A DNA stretch of 64,000 bases from Candidatus Kapaibacterium sp. Its GTDB lineage: Bacteria > Bacteroidota > Ignavibacteria > Kapaibacteriales > UBA7675. The translations under genes were made by a program, and so were the position numbers. Positions 12,301-20,186 of the stretch are shown piece by piece. The notes beneath the pieces were generated by a model. The model saw only the letters and a program-made list of their open reading frames with translations, was not told the origin of the DNA and made no database searches. The stretch spans positions 1 to 64,000 of the forward strand of contig JANQRB010000017.1 of assembly GCA_028284775.1 (NCBI GenBank), given 5' to 3'. How positions within the stretch are numbered: the first letter of the stretch is position 1; each line of letters begins with the position of its first letter.

Positions 12301-15300
12301 CCGTGCGGTTGCCGCGATCGAAGGCCGATGCAGCCGGCCGCACAAGACGCCAGAATCGCGGAATGTAACGGCTCGGGTCGATCGGCGAGCTGGCCAGAAT
12401 GAGCTGCGGATGACGTCCCGGTTTGTTGATAAGCGAAACCATTCCCGCGACACCGCCGCTGCCGGCCAAAGCGATGGTATAGGGCGTATAATTGGTGCCT
12501 TCACCAACTTCGAAGAGAATCGTCTGGCTTCCGGTCGGGATATTTTTGCGCAGCTCACCATCGACGTGACCCAGGCCGAGGCGACTGACAGATCCGGCAA
12601 TTGATACATAAGCGTTCGTGTTGTTGCGGGCGTCCAGGGTGGCATTGTTCCCGACCGAGAAGGTCAGGCTGCCGTTAACGCTGATATTGGAATTCGTACC
12701 CAGTTCGGTATTGCCCGTGTCGATCGCTTTATCTATTGTCAGGTTGTTAAAAGTCAGCGTAGCGCCGGGACTGAATATCGTTTGCGTCGTCGAGCCGGTG
12801 AACTGCACTGTTTGTGTCTGCGGTGTAAAGGTTGCGCCGGTCACAACGGAAAGGTCGCCGAGCATCGTCAGAACCGCACTCATGCGAAACTCACCGGACT
12901 GCACGACACAGGCGTCGTTAACCGCGACGGTGTTATCCAGACTGACATCACTGCCGCCCGTCTTGTTGATCACTAGCGTGGCGACAGTAGCGGGCAAACC
13001 GTCGCCTGTAATCTGGCCGCTTTCTCCGTCTGTGTAAATGAAATGACCCTGATTATGCGAGGCGGGATTGTAATTGCGCGTGCTCGTCTGAATCGTCCCG
13101 CTATTGGCGACAGCTCTGATACCGCCCGCGTTACCGATTCCGAGTGTTCCGAATGCGCCCAGGTTAAATTCACCCGTCCCACTGATCACATTCGTCTGGC
13201 TGAGTAAGACACCGCTGGAGTCGATCGTTACAACGCCATTGGCGGTATAGTTCACATCCAGCACGATAGTCTTGTCATCGCCGACATAAACATTGGCATC
13301 ATTTGTAGGCGCAATATTAACCGGATTACCGCCGTAGCCCTGTGTCGACCAACTCGCAGGCGTTGACCAATTACCGCCATCGACAATACTGTAGAAACTG
13401 TAGAAGTCAGGCTCCCCGACAATCAGCGTCCCCAATTCCGACAACTGCATGAATTGAGTCGTCGTATTGGTTCGCGGTCCCTGCATGGGAGCGTTAAATC
13501 GATTGGGCAGGATCCAGGCGGCGCCATCCCATAAGCGGGCCTCGAAAAGCAGTGGGTCGGCCCCATTGCGCAGGTCGCCGTTTGGCGCAACGCCATTAAT
13601 GAAGGTTGCCGTAACGTCATACTTGCGGTCGACACCTATACTGAAGGAGCTGCCGGTCGGCTTGCTGAGCCGCCATTGCCGCCTTACGTGCGTGGCGTCG
13701 TCCATCTGATGAGCAGCGGGCAGAATTCCCTCGCTGACCGGCGCGGAGCTGGCGCTGACCGTATCGCTGTAAACCGACAGCAAGCCTGCGCCTCCGCCGC
13801 TGCCGCTGAATTCAACTTCGATGGGCGTATAAGATTCACCGTAGCCAACTTCATACAGAACAACCACCGCATTCGTCGCTACAGACTTGCGCAATTCGCC
13901 GTCGATATGTCCGGGGCTGCCTCCCGGGCGCGACACCGACCCAAGTACAGTGGCATGGCGACCGCGAACGCCGAGGTTGCCAGCATTGAGTGCCAGGGTG
14001 TTGTTAACAATAATACCGTTATTCGTGCTGATTCCGACTCCGGTGCCGTTTAAGCCGCCGGCATTGTCAATTGTAAGGTCATAAAACGTTTCACTATCAC
14101 CGAGCACCGTAATTTTCTGGGCGACGCTGCCGCTGAATTCCACCAGCGATGTACCGGCCGAAAAGCTGCCGCCGGTATTGGTCCAGTTACCCGACAGCGT
14201 GAGAGTAGAGGTCGTCAGGACCAGATTGGAAGAGGTGCCGATACTCAGATTGCCGTTAATGACAATGTCGTCCAGTGGTTGTACATTCCCGTCGCCCGTA
14301 ATGGCTACATTGTTGAAGGGATTCTCATTGACATCACGCGAAAGAACAGTATTGGTAAAGGACAGATCGGGCGAGCGAAAGACGACCGTATTAGCGCCCG
14401 GAGTAAATATGCCGCCCGCATTCTCCCAGTTGCCGCGCAGCTCAAGGTCAAAACCATTCGCCGCAAAGCTTGTGCCGGACTCGATGCTGAGATTGTTCAA
14501 CACGACAAAGGTCGTGGCGATCGTACTGGAGAGACGCTTTGTACCACCCGTCGTCAAGGTCAGATTGTAATAGGGAATATCGACAACGGGATCGGCCGGG
14601 GATGCCGGATGGGCAGGAATATTCTGATCGCCGCTGCCGTTGAAGACGACTGTCGATCCGTCCGTCAAGAATCGCGAGGAAGGCGTGCCGAGGAAACGCA
14701 GTTCGGATATGTCGAATTCATCGGCGATTCTGATTGCCCCCTGCGAACGGAATGTAATGCTGGCGGTACTGCTGCGGTCGCCGTTAATCTTAAGACGGTG
14801 ATACTGAAGAACCGCCGGATTAGACGCCGAACTCGGAATTGTCTGATTGCCCGAACCGCCAAAAGTTATCGTACCGGTCGTAAATGACATCGGCACGTAA
14901 TTGGTCGGAAAGGTATTACGTACAATTAATTCGCCGCCGCGCATGGTAAAGGTACGACCCGAACTGTTGCCGTTGAGTGTATGCGCATCCAGATCGAGGA
15001 TTCCGTTGTTAAGTACCAGGGAATCGTTAATAGCTAACTGTTTGCTCAAAGTAAGCGTGTCGCCCGCCGCCTTTGCCACAAACAGGGAACGCAGTGGCGA
15101 AGGAATTCCGTCGCCGGTAATCTGCTGACTGTTGGTGCCGATATACTTGTAAACGACATTCGCGCTGAGATCCCGGACGGTGGTCTGGATAGCTCCGACG
15201 CTGCCGACCGCCGCAATGCCGTCGTCATTACCATTGCTGAAAACCGAGTTATCCTGGATACGGGTGGTATCGCCGCTGATGAAGTAATTACCGAGTATCT

Positions 15301-17800
15301 GCAGCTCGGAATTGGCGCGCAATTCAAGCAGACGCACCGGCGCAATGAGCGTGCCGACCGTAACAACATTATCCCGTATGTAGACGAAGTCCGATTGTTT
15401 GTTCGGAGCGGTCGGCGATGCCGGTCCCCCGAATGTGACACGCGACCAGGTATTCGGATCTTCGTAGGGGCCGTCCTGGCGACTGTAGTAGGTTGCAATT
15501 CCCGCCGCTTCTTCGCCCGCCGTCCAGTCGCCGTTGAAGGAATTGACTTCCTGCGAATAGAATAACTTAAAGTTAAACTGCACGACGTCGTCCGCCTCGC
15601 CCGGGTCAACCTGCCAGAATCCATCGGGATCAGGACTGGATGGCGAAAAGTATAGTACAACATAGTTGCCTTCACTGCCCGCAACTTCACTGCCGTTGTA
15701 ATAGAACTGAACATTGGCGCCGCGCGGATTAAGCGTCAGGTTACCAGAGGTCACAACCCAGTATTTACGCAGCGAAACATCGGCCAGTTCGACGCCGGGA
15801 TGTTCCTCGGGCACGGCTTTCATCTGGACAAAAGCGCCGGCGGCAAAGGTTGCGCCTCCGGTTAAGAATGAAATTTCACCGGGTGTATATACGCCGGGTG
15901 TGCCGAGCGGAAACGTCAGGTCGAGCGGCGTACCGGCACCGGCGGCAATATTATATATCAGGTTGCCGCTGCCAGTAGCTTGATCCGAATAAATATGCTT
16001 GTTGATATCGAAATTTTGTGCAACGCCGTTATCGGAATACAGTCCGCCACTCTCACCAATCGTGAGATCGTAGCTGACGATGTCGAAGATCGAGTTGGAC
16101 AGCATGCGCAAATCGCCGTTTACGATAGCGTCGGCAGCCAGGCGCAGCGAATCGTTCACAGACTGGTCAATGAACAGATCATTGAAGGCCGTCGGGTTGT
16201 TATTGCTGCCGCCGATTGTCTGCAGGCCGCCGCCATCGAAGATTACCGTTCCGCTGCCGGCATTGAACGAGTTTGCATTATTGCCGTTGTTAAACCAGTC
16301 TCCCCCGATTGTCAGATCCCGACCGTTGGCGATCAGTCGGTTGCCGCCCGTGCCGGCGATCGTCACATCGCCCAGCACGCGTAAATCATTCGTTATCAGT
16401 CGGACGCGGGCGCGATTCGCCCCGAGCATCAGCAATTCGCCGATGTCTGGCGCCGAGTTAAGATCGTATCGGGAATTGCTGGCATCGAGGTTGTCGATCC
16501 GCAGTGTTCCGCCACTGACAACGCCGTTGCTTGCCTCGTTAATCAGCTCCACACGACTATTGGCTCCGTCGACAATTCGCTGCAGAACTATCGAACCGTC
16601 ACTCCAGTTAAAGGTCGAAGCCGCCGCGCCGATGTCGAATATACCGCGCGCGCCATTGGTGTTCCGCGCACCCACGCCAACGCTGAAATCGCCGCCCGTC
16701 TGGGTATAGCTGATGGCAGAGTTGTTGTCGCCGTCACGCGAAAAGCGAGCGTTAATATTAATCTCGCCGTCCTCGAGGATCAGCTCGGCGCCGTCATCGT
16801 ACAATAGATTGTTTTCATTGGCGCCTGTGCCGACAGTAAAAACGCCGTCCGACACCTTCAGGATTCCGGCCAGGGTCCCGCTGCCGTTTTGCCCGCTTAC
16901 GCTGACATTGGGGTTATCAATCCACAGGCCGGCATTGGCCGCAATGTTGAACGATGGATTGACAAAAAATTCGGTCGCCAGCGCATAGCTGCCGGCGAGG
17001 TGCAACAGTCCGCCGTCAAGAGTCAGAAAGCCTCCGGCTGGGACTGACAGAGCAAGCGGTTCCATCCGGACGGTATCACTGATGGCCGCTTTGTTCATCG
17101 TAATAAAATTAAACTCGGTGCTCAGGCTCGCTCCCGTCACCACAGCATTTTCCGTTCCGGAAAATATCGTATTGCAAACGTTGCCGGTTCCGGAGTTGAG
17201 GTCGATAATATTATTGTTAACGATATCGCCGCTTACATCCAGGGTGTGGCTTTGCGGGCCCGCAGCGGCATCAACATCGAGGGAGGAATTCGCCGAGACG
17301 CTTAAATCACCATCCACTGTCAGTGTTTGGGGTCCGTTGTTGACGAAACGCAAGGTTCCGGTCGTTAAGGCCAGGTCGCCTGCGACCGTTACATTGCCGT
17401 CGATTGCCACAATGTCGGCTGAGTTATCTTTGTCGACAAACCATTCGTTAAATGTCGTTGTCGCGCTTCCGCCTATTGTCTGGGTGCCGGAGCTGACAAA
17501 TGCCACCGATCCGCTGCCGGCATTAAACGTTCCATGATTCGTCCAATCGCCTGTTACGCTGATCGCGCCGTCTGCATTTTGTGTCAGACTGGCGTTTGTG
17601 CCGATATTCAGCGAGCTGTTAAGTGTCAGAACAGCACCGGCCGTGAGAGTCAACTCGACATTGTCAAGCAGTGTCAGTCCGGTTTGGCCGCTCGCAGGAC
17701 GCAAGCTGGTTGTCAGCAGAAGCAGCACGAGCGGCAACAACGCCCAGGGGCTGCGCAATGCGCTCGTAATCGCCCTTCGATATGCCCGCTGTTGTATCAT
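3302..17800 (-). CDS. Giant (4832 aa) secreted surface protein with seven composite repeats and a GEVED domain
   Basis: One open frame of 14.5 kb. The N-terminus has an arginine-rich start, a hydrophobic core (LLPLVLLLLTTSL) and a likely cleavage near PASGQ, so it is exported. The body is low in Cys and rich in Gly, Asn, Ser and Thr, with many G-x-V-x-F...QTI-G...F-N-N-L units that suggest stacked beta-strands. Seven composite units recur: a (V/I)DGxLRK-like segment, a YTP segment, an (R/K)YW-x-V segment, then FYSRANGDWxDxNTWS; the last motif falls near residues 768, 1467, 1943, 2548, 3252, 3700 and 4525. Near residues 2080-2230 is a GEVED-type domain (WRVYIDFDRDG, then GEAEDYTVLI). The C-terminus (NNDGVIIIGN) lacks a recognisable type IX sorting domain. 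It follows the 771-residue protein gene by 70 bases, probably in one transcript. Adhesin or extracellular matrix component is the likeliest class; no enzyme motif is seen. Confidence 0.9.
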   Translation of the reverse strand: MIQQRAYRRAITSALRSPWALLPLVLLLLTTSLRPASGQTGLTLLDNVELTLTAGAVLTLNSSLNIGTNASLTQNADGAISVTGDWTNHGTFNAGSGSVAFVSSGTQTIGGSATTTFNEWFVDKDNSADIVAIDGNVTVAGDLALTTGTLRFVNNGPQTLTVDGDLSVSANSSLDVDAAAGPQSHTLDVSGDIVNNNIIDLNSGTGNVCNTIFSGTENAVVTGASLSTEFNFITMNKAAISDTVRMEPLALSVPAGGFLTLDGGLLHLAGSYALATEFFVNPSFNIAANAGLWIDNPNVSVSGQNGSGTLAGILKVSDGVFTVGTGANENNLLYDDGAELILEDGEININARFSRDGDNNSAISYTQTGGDFSVGVGARNTNGARGIFDIGAAASTFNWSDGSIVLQRIVDGANSRVELINEASNGVVSGGTLRIDNLDASNSRYDLNSAPDIGELLMLGANRARVRLITNDLRVLGDVTIAGTGGNRLIANGRDLTIGGDWFNNGNNANSFNAGSGTVIFDGGGLQTIGGSNNNPTAFNDLFIDQSVNDSLRLAADAIVNGDLRMLSNSIFDIVSYDLTIGESGGLYSDNGVAQNFDINKHIYSDQATGSGNLIYNIAAGAGTPLDLTFPLGTPGVYTPGEISFLTGGATFAAGAFVQMKAVPEEHPGVELADVSLRKYWVVTSGNLTLNPRGANVQFYYNGSEVAGSEGNYVVLYFSPSSPDPDGFWQVDPGEADDVVQFNFKLFYSQEVNSFNGDWTAGEEAAGIATYYSRQDGPYEDPNTWSRVTFGGPASPTAPNKQSDFVYIRDNVVTVGTLIAPVRLLELRANSELQILGNYFISGDTTRIQDNSVFSNGNDDGIAAVGSVGAIQTTVRDLSANVVYKYIGTNSQQITGDGIPSPLRSLFVAKAAGDTLTLSKQLAINDSLVLNNGILDLDAHTLNGNSSGRTFTMRGGELIVRNTFPTNYVPMSFTTGTITFGGSGNQTIPSSASNPAVLQYHRLKINGDRSSTASITFRSQGAIRIADEFDISELRFLGTPSSRFLTDGSTVVFNGSGDQNIPAHPASPADPVVDIPYYNLTLTTGGTKRLSSTIATTFVVLNNLSIESGTSFAANGFDLELRGNWENAGGIFTPGANTVVFRSPDLSFTNTVLSRDVNENPFNNVAITGDGNVQPLDDIVINGNLSIGTSSNLVLTTSTLTLSGNWTNTGGSFSAGTSLVEFSGSVAQKITVLGDSETFYDLTIDNAGGLNGTGVGISTNNGIIVNNTLALNAGNLGVRGRHATVLGSVSRPGGSPGHIDGELRKSVATNAVVVLYEVGYGESYTPIEVEFSGSGGGAGLLSVYSDTVSASSAPVSEGILPAAHQMDDATHVRRQWRLSKPTGSSFSIGVDRKYDVTATFINGVAPNGDLRNGADPLLFEARLWDGAAWILPNRFNAPMQGPRTNTTTQFMQLSELGTLIVGEPDFYSFYSIVDGGNWSTPASWSTQGYGGNPVNIAPTNDANVYVGDDKTIVLDVNYTANGVVTIDSSGVLLSQTNVISGTGEFNLGAFGTLGIGNAGGIRAVANSGTIQTSTRNYNPASHNQGHFIYTDGESGQITGDGLPATVATLVINKTGGSDVSLDNTVAVNDACVVQSGEFRMSAVLTMLGDLSVVTGATFTPQTQTVQFTGSTTQTIFSPGATLTFNNLTIDKAIDTGNTELGTNSNISVNGSLTFSVGNNATLDARNNTNAYVSIAGSVSRLGLGHVDGELRKNIPTGSQTILFEVGEGTNYTPYTIALAGSGGVAGMVSLINKPGRHPQLILASSPIDPSRYIPRFWRLVRPAASAFDRGNRTATVTLQLVAPDDAGLVDAVACCDMSFYRGATEEWQPLYPNSVGSNYTAPFSCGDSRLTLGSIDYDGSANSVIANSIPSGFTFGTSATLSSGGLLLGDFVAGNQNSITITSFYSRANGDWRDPNTWSTTAYAGPPAARYPNTQYDLVFIGDDKTVDLDANIGTSWLYGSSTANAFYGPATTVEISGRLNTGPFEMRGVALTVEKGGTLGIGSHEGITSGFTGNGNVLTYTRSYEDSCRVVYTGEGFTASHGGDFTYCRPGFSAGTYYIDRFRLQEGTSGPILMDNQSSNFGGGIFYYADSLIVLEAGQSYRILGDPSTTGGGTKYWRVYIDFDRDGSLTDGGSQVVSVTGSGSVTSGLFTVPAGTNPGVTRMRVNMRRFSSAGACNGGTGEAEDYTVLIVNNTPQITQATGNGLPDNLWSLEVNSTRSTASVVNLGKNINVKDSVLITRGFFQAGSNDIELHGDFVNNFATNGFDAGTGEVLCIGDNDQQIRGSALTEFNDISLNKGLGTVTVSTSARIDGSLVFDQDNLLVLSSNISLTLSANGSLSAGAGSFSKDRMIQSGGTTDAGFLTKEFTTAAGAKSFDYPLGVDTIYNPASISITGSYAGTPFIGVQLHEGLHPQRLQDIMLKKYWTVTTGGISNISANALQFTYADEDTTGDPSEYIPAFYESGSGWEINVGVNPKAAPSPIEVVDAPNVNGDWTAGENLVFFDGRIFYSRSTGDWNNPDNWSNIDHNGIAASYYPFELYDQDTVIIDGHIITMNVDSVRVDSLRIGGPFAGTEPLGRGILNFDSSPLSKNFYVDRALHVDDDGRIEGETPGGRRDTITLNGYIRNESSAGNSAGVFLHAGANDYTVLRFAGSSNSTIRSEGVWGDIGPVIVEKDDGLADSLINYSSSFAGATGRVAAYHYFPQSGILQQAATGATLSLSFGSNTVTMNPSTGFDIRQGSLRSSSSLLSNVNTSIRLNGGNFYIGDEADEHFDYKSGTSLLVEEGEMNIAGCFSRAEATSTIDLMQSTNGLIRVLAEGNTDVSRIGFDISNSASRFEMTGGRIIIGTGTAGAVSDYRVNAGSGPGMTGGFIQVGDSTITTPLTTMKVAGTLPVWNMQTVGTSATTQITEETFVVLNDLIIDDAHDFQLRGNTLELAGNISNYGSFDATSGSVAVDARLLVANGSGDQFVFNEDPGGLELYNFRMDKSGGNLILTTSGNSSLTVRSTLEFANNNTALIDARSGGHFVEHSPSGGSTPQMIRNGLGHIDGRLFRYIGSGAQLKDYPIGTSASVSGYTPAIFETVGSGGTGGLVGIVAYGNDHPEITAANVSSATNIQRYWNVTTSGAFALGAGRSFKLTTQFRNPDDLRNSPDLAFFQHHRYTPACPDPPAACPPGTGSWTSLFTPDRTDSSLTSTENAEFGDFIMGELDGVPFYSRANGDWDDVNTWSLTGYGGGVAPRIPDQSTDIVRIGNGRRVTLPSSIITPEVRSVTVEVFAGLPGELYIEGDLGTVRGISFVLEDSCTLAMHHIQGIVPTGDKGAVQTDSRIFGVSRYVYNSSIGSQNTGAALPDSIAALIVDIPSLPNNTAFVSNPSGAPSLKIRDTINVDRGILDCGHRDIVLYGDMIMRNNGAFSPLDARVTLLSPTQSYLRLDNISGIDFNDLSIAGSDVLVNGSLVGASTANIAVASSLTFATSAIINVRDFGRRVEIETGATVLRPLAVGYVDGTMRKPFGSGAESVLFEIGEGSDYTPVTVNLDAGGGSGSAGSVDGISYSPVPDEPFVGNRLDPNARVDRYWSVTGATTFAMGGRTANLQFGMPAGDLASLSTGNSVIRRRSIPVEVPEWSERRILEWNTGLASVLLAAGETPWPGLGEFFIGEKAKRIFYSRANGDWDDNTSWSFGGFGGPSVPAGQFPNPDWNLGAGNEYEVRDSVIIGGGFEITLNTQPELASIEISTTGTLLVPDGNFVSRSSLGVSAMRIVDGGTLNNASAEGIELEAVGTGILRFDDAERTFEPRANYIFSGALDQVFGGAFPTQANDITINNDNNSRIVLLNRSGIVLGGALSIQQGILTFDNNDYSGSPADQSLTVNSDLVIATGATFTVELTGTNPRSHSLILGGNVQNNGGNWLMRPTANSSDFKAEVTFNSTATQTISGTAGVNRLHGVTLDKGAATSAVESSVDIGISRVGNGDAITYANGTWRQASGTMTFDDGVGAPRGQTITSNGALHVTGDASLLMGQGGVGASMTLDGGEFLLNTSGAATIGSADGNSLLYTNTANNRLTVRNGTLTVAGRISRDASTGNRRLAYVQEGGSVIAGAISHTVADLGTFDLSASGSSFTMTDGTLLLRNANGSGAGTRPADLDIGASTVAVSGGTIQFGDGATGTPQLFDYEVTNGPVWNVTVGSSNASVHPFGTSTKLRIQGDLSNEGIFDARQIRDGSPAGSSTITFQGSGNSNQEVSGSGTTSVQNLDMNRGGGTGVVELLMDLTVAGTLDLREGSNANDQIIELGDNIDLYATEGSPNSIRNEGSNSGPFRYIRTSQTSGSLIRTIASSGNNFLYPVGSFDGGVNNYTPANFDPTSNGSTGTIAVRVSRGSGAGGGHAHLSGSAADYLQRYWAVSDVTSDRPGRWTFNYLEGAQHITGSEANLATIGRYRPVNETAGGSWLRVAGTINTGANFFESPGGFLAADYEGDWTIGDPGAFRRLFYSLANGIWSDNLTWTFDPSHSGSPVGVGIYPDDPQDSVIIGGGNAGVNNHVVTLDISPAVGGVSLGTALANTGTLDCGVNNLLSDWFVMATSSTLRIGSALGISAAPALSGNIRSTNRLYSTEASYVYNGTTNQITGDGLPTTVLDFSVNNSGGGGNNVVTLGRNTVVNGTMSLLSGFYDMQTYSMTNGTASGSVNLAADTRLQLGGSNNLSLALPAYAAYTIDLDNTVEYYSGPQQITAAPNAGVGYGQVLVNNPGIKTVSSPVLVRGDLTVANGATLQNNPAVNALEVLGSVYNDATVNNDGVIIIGN

Positions 17801-17870
17801 TATTGCTCTATAGCTAAGCCCGATTTCGTATGCCGATTTCCCGCCAATCGTCGCAGCGCAGAACGCAGTC

Positions 17871-20186
17871 TTATTCGATAACTGTAATGTAGTATTCCAT
17901 TGAGGGAGGGTTAACTGCCGCGACCCGAACGTTGTAAAACTTTACTTCAACCGTATTAAGGGCTGAAACGCGCACGTATGAAATGATCAGTCCGTTTCCC
18001 AGCTCGAGCTCCGGTGATATCATTACCGAAGCACCCGGCTGAGCTCCGTTGACGGTAAACGTCTCCACACGCGGCGAATTTCCGGCGACGTTCCCGACAT
18101 CCTGCGTGATCGTTGCTTTGATCACATTGGTAATTGTCGTTCCGCTGGTCCCGATTCGCGCAGTTCCATTGACTTCGAGTAGTCGTGTCGGGGCGGCAAC
18201 GCCGATACCGACATTGCCGTTTGTATGGATTTCCATCCGTTGCACATTGTCGGTACGAAACCGAAGGGCTTCCGCATTGACAGAGCCGAGAAAATTACCG
18301 GCCGAGACGGTGTTGCCGGTTACGCTCCAGCCATTGCCGCTTCCTCCGAGGGCTGTCAGGGACTGCCACACGCTGCCGTCGAAACCTTCGAAGTCAACTC
18401 CGGTCCAGCGAATCGTACCGGAAGTTGCACTGGCGGTATTGCCCAGACGAAGGGCGCCGTTGACATCAAGGCGCTGTTGCGGCTGCGTCAGGCCGATGCC
18501 GACATTGCCGCCGGTCGTCAGACGCATGCGTTCAATATTGTTTGTCCGCATTGCCAGATCCTGACTGTTGAGGCTGCCGAGAAAATCGCTGCCGCCGATT
18601 GTGTTGCCGGTTACATTCCAGGCGCCCGCGGCACTAGCGCCGCCGCCGGCCGTAAGCGAGACCCAGTCGGTGCCGTTATGTCCTTCGAAGTCCGTTCCGT
18701 CCCAGCGTAGAGCGCCGGCTGTACCCGTTGTCGTTGTTCCGATATTGATGGCGCCGGCAACATCCAGCCGCTGGGCGGGCGCCGCGGTACCGACGCCGAC
18801 ATTGCCTGCTCCCGTGAGGAGCAGATCATTGCCTCCCATTGTGATGACGGTGTTTGTCGTCAGACTTCCTCCCAGTCCGACCGTGTTGCCGCTGCGTTGT
18901 AATCCATTGGCAAAGCTGAGCGGAGCCTGGTAGTCTACGTCCGCCACGGCCAGACCAAGACGGCCGCTCACTGCCGCAGCGCTCACAAGACCACCGGCGT
19001 TCAAGGCTGCGAAATCGATATTGCCGCCGGCATTGATTCCACTGGCCGATGCAATCTGGCCCGTTGAATTCACCTGAAATTGCGACGTGACACCAACGGA
19101 AAACGTGGCCTGCGGATTACCGGTCAGGACGCCGAGGCTCGCGGTCGTTTCATGCCAGAACAGATTAGCGTCCGAACCAATAGCGTCGCTGACGGTCCAG
19201 TAGGCCAGGCGGGTTGCCTGACCACTACCGCTCACACCGGCGGCGGGAATGGCCTGCGTATTCAGACTGCCGTCTGCGGCCGCGACAACCATGCGGTTGC
19301 CGGCGCCGGCGAGGTCTGCGATGCGCGCGCCGCCATCGACATCCAGTTTGACTGACGGCACCGTCACGCCGACGCCGAAGTTGCCTGTCCCGGTAAAACT
19401 CAGATTGAATGCTCCGCCCGTAATTATCGTATTCGTTGTCAGATTGCCGCCGAGGTTGACCTGAACGCCGCTTCGAGTCAGGCCGTTTGCGAAGCTGAGC
19501 GGCAGTTCAAAGTCTGTGCCGCCCGTCGCGATCGAAAGACGTCCTGTTCCAGCCGCCGCCCGCACAAGGCCGCCCCCGTTGAGAGATGTAAGATCAATGT
19601 TACCGCTGGCTGCCAGCCCGGTCGCCGCGACGATTGCCCCGGCTGCGCTGACCTGAAACTCTGAGGCAGGACCGACTGAGAACAGGGAGAGCGGATTATT
19701 CGTGCTTATCCCGACATTGCCGCCGGACAGCACCCGGACGCGTTCTACATTATTCGTGCGCAACACCAGGGCCTGGCCATCGCTGGTGCCGATAAACTGT
19801 GTCGCGGGATTAGTGCCGCTGTTGCCGCTGAGCGACCAGCTTGTGCTGCCAAGGATGTTCTCCGGGACAAGCTCGACCCATTGCGGTGCGCCGGGCGTGC
19901 CTTCGTTGTATTCAAAGCGATCGCTGTCGGTATTGTATATCAGAAGACCTGTAGCGGGATTGCCGATAGCATTGCGATCGGCGGTTGCGAGACGCGGGAC
20001 CAGCAGTCCTTGAGTCGTGGAGGTCAGATCCAGAAGTGCGGAAGGATCGGGCGTCGCGGTGCCAAGACCGGCATTCTGCGCGCTGAGCAGTAACGGAAAC
20101 AGCACGGACGCCAACAGCACGCCAAGTGCGAGAGGCAGCTTATGCGCGCTGTGTTTTCCTTGAGTAAATTTGTACACCTGTTTCAT
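17871..20186 (-). CDS. Secreted 'NVGIG'-repeat protein, phage tail-fibre-like, 771 aa
   Basis: An exported repeat protein of a type common in Bacteroidota. The ATG at 20186 (MKQVYKFTQG) is preferred over the in-frame ATG at 20309 because it places a signal peptide (LPLALGVLLASVLFPLLLSAQ) at the N-terminus. The first domain, GLGTATPDPSALLDL...GLLVPRLATADRNAI...GLLIYNTDSDRFEY (about 30-100), is the head module of this family. Three units of the form W-x-(V/L)-x-GN...FLG...LRT-N-x-R-x...GGNVGI-x and repeated RLDV-G segments follow, with a beta-rich tail ending YYITVIE. Such sequences resemble phage tail-fibre stalks and often sit beside large surface proteins. It is transcribed toward the giant gene with 70 bases between them, so the two are probably co-expressed. 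Its role is unknown; surface display or structural scaffolding is inferred. Confidence 0.85.
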   Translation of the reverse strand: MKQVYKFTQGKHSAHKLPLALGVLLASVLFPLLLSAQNAGLGTATPDPSALLDLTSTTQGLLVPRLATADRNAIGNPATGLLIYNTDSDRFEYNEGTPGAPQWVELVPENILGSTSWSLSGNSGTNPATQFIGTSDGQALVLRTNNVERVRVLSGGNVGISTNNPLSLFSVGPASEFQVSAAGAIVAATGLAASGNIDLTSLNGGGLVRAAAGTGRLSIATGGTDFELPLSFANGLTRSGVQVNLGGNLTTNTIITGGAFNLSFTGTGNFGVGVTVPSVKLDVDGGARIADLAGAGNRMVVAAADGSLNTQAIPAAGVSGSGQATRLAYWTVSDAIGSDANLFWHETTASLGVLTGNPQATFSVGVTSQFQVNSTGQIASASGINAGGNIDFAALNAGGLVSAAAVSGRLGLAVADVDYQAPLSFANGLQRSGNTVGLGGSLTTNTVITMGGNDLLLTGAGNVGVGTAAPAQRLDVAGAINIGTTTTGTAGALRWDGTDFEGHNGTDWVSLTAGGGASAAGAWNVTGNTIGGSDFLGSLNSQDLAMRTNNIERMRLTTGGNVGIGLTQPQQRLDVNGALRLGNTASATSGTIRWTGVDFEGFDGSVWQSLTALGGSGNGWSVTGNTVSAGNFLGSVNAEALRFRTDNVQRMEIHTNGNVGIGVAAPTRLLEVNGTARIGTSGTTITNVIKATITQDVGNVAGNSPRVETFTVNGAQPGASVMISPELELGNGLIISYVRVSALNTVEVKFYNVRVAAVNPPSMEYYITVIE

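Noticed and set aside
3302..17800. Possibility that the repetitive DNA here is a CRISPR array or satellite
   Set aside because: Repetition is at protein level, imperfect, and in one unbroken frame; there are no short identical repeats with regular spacers.
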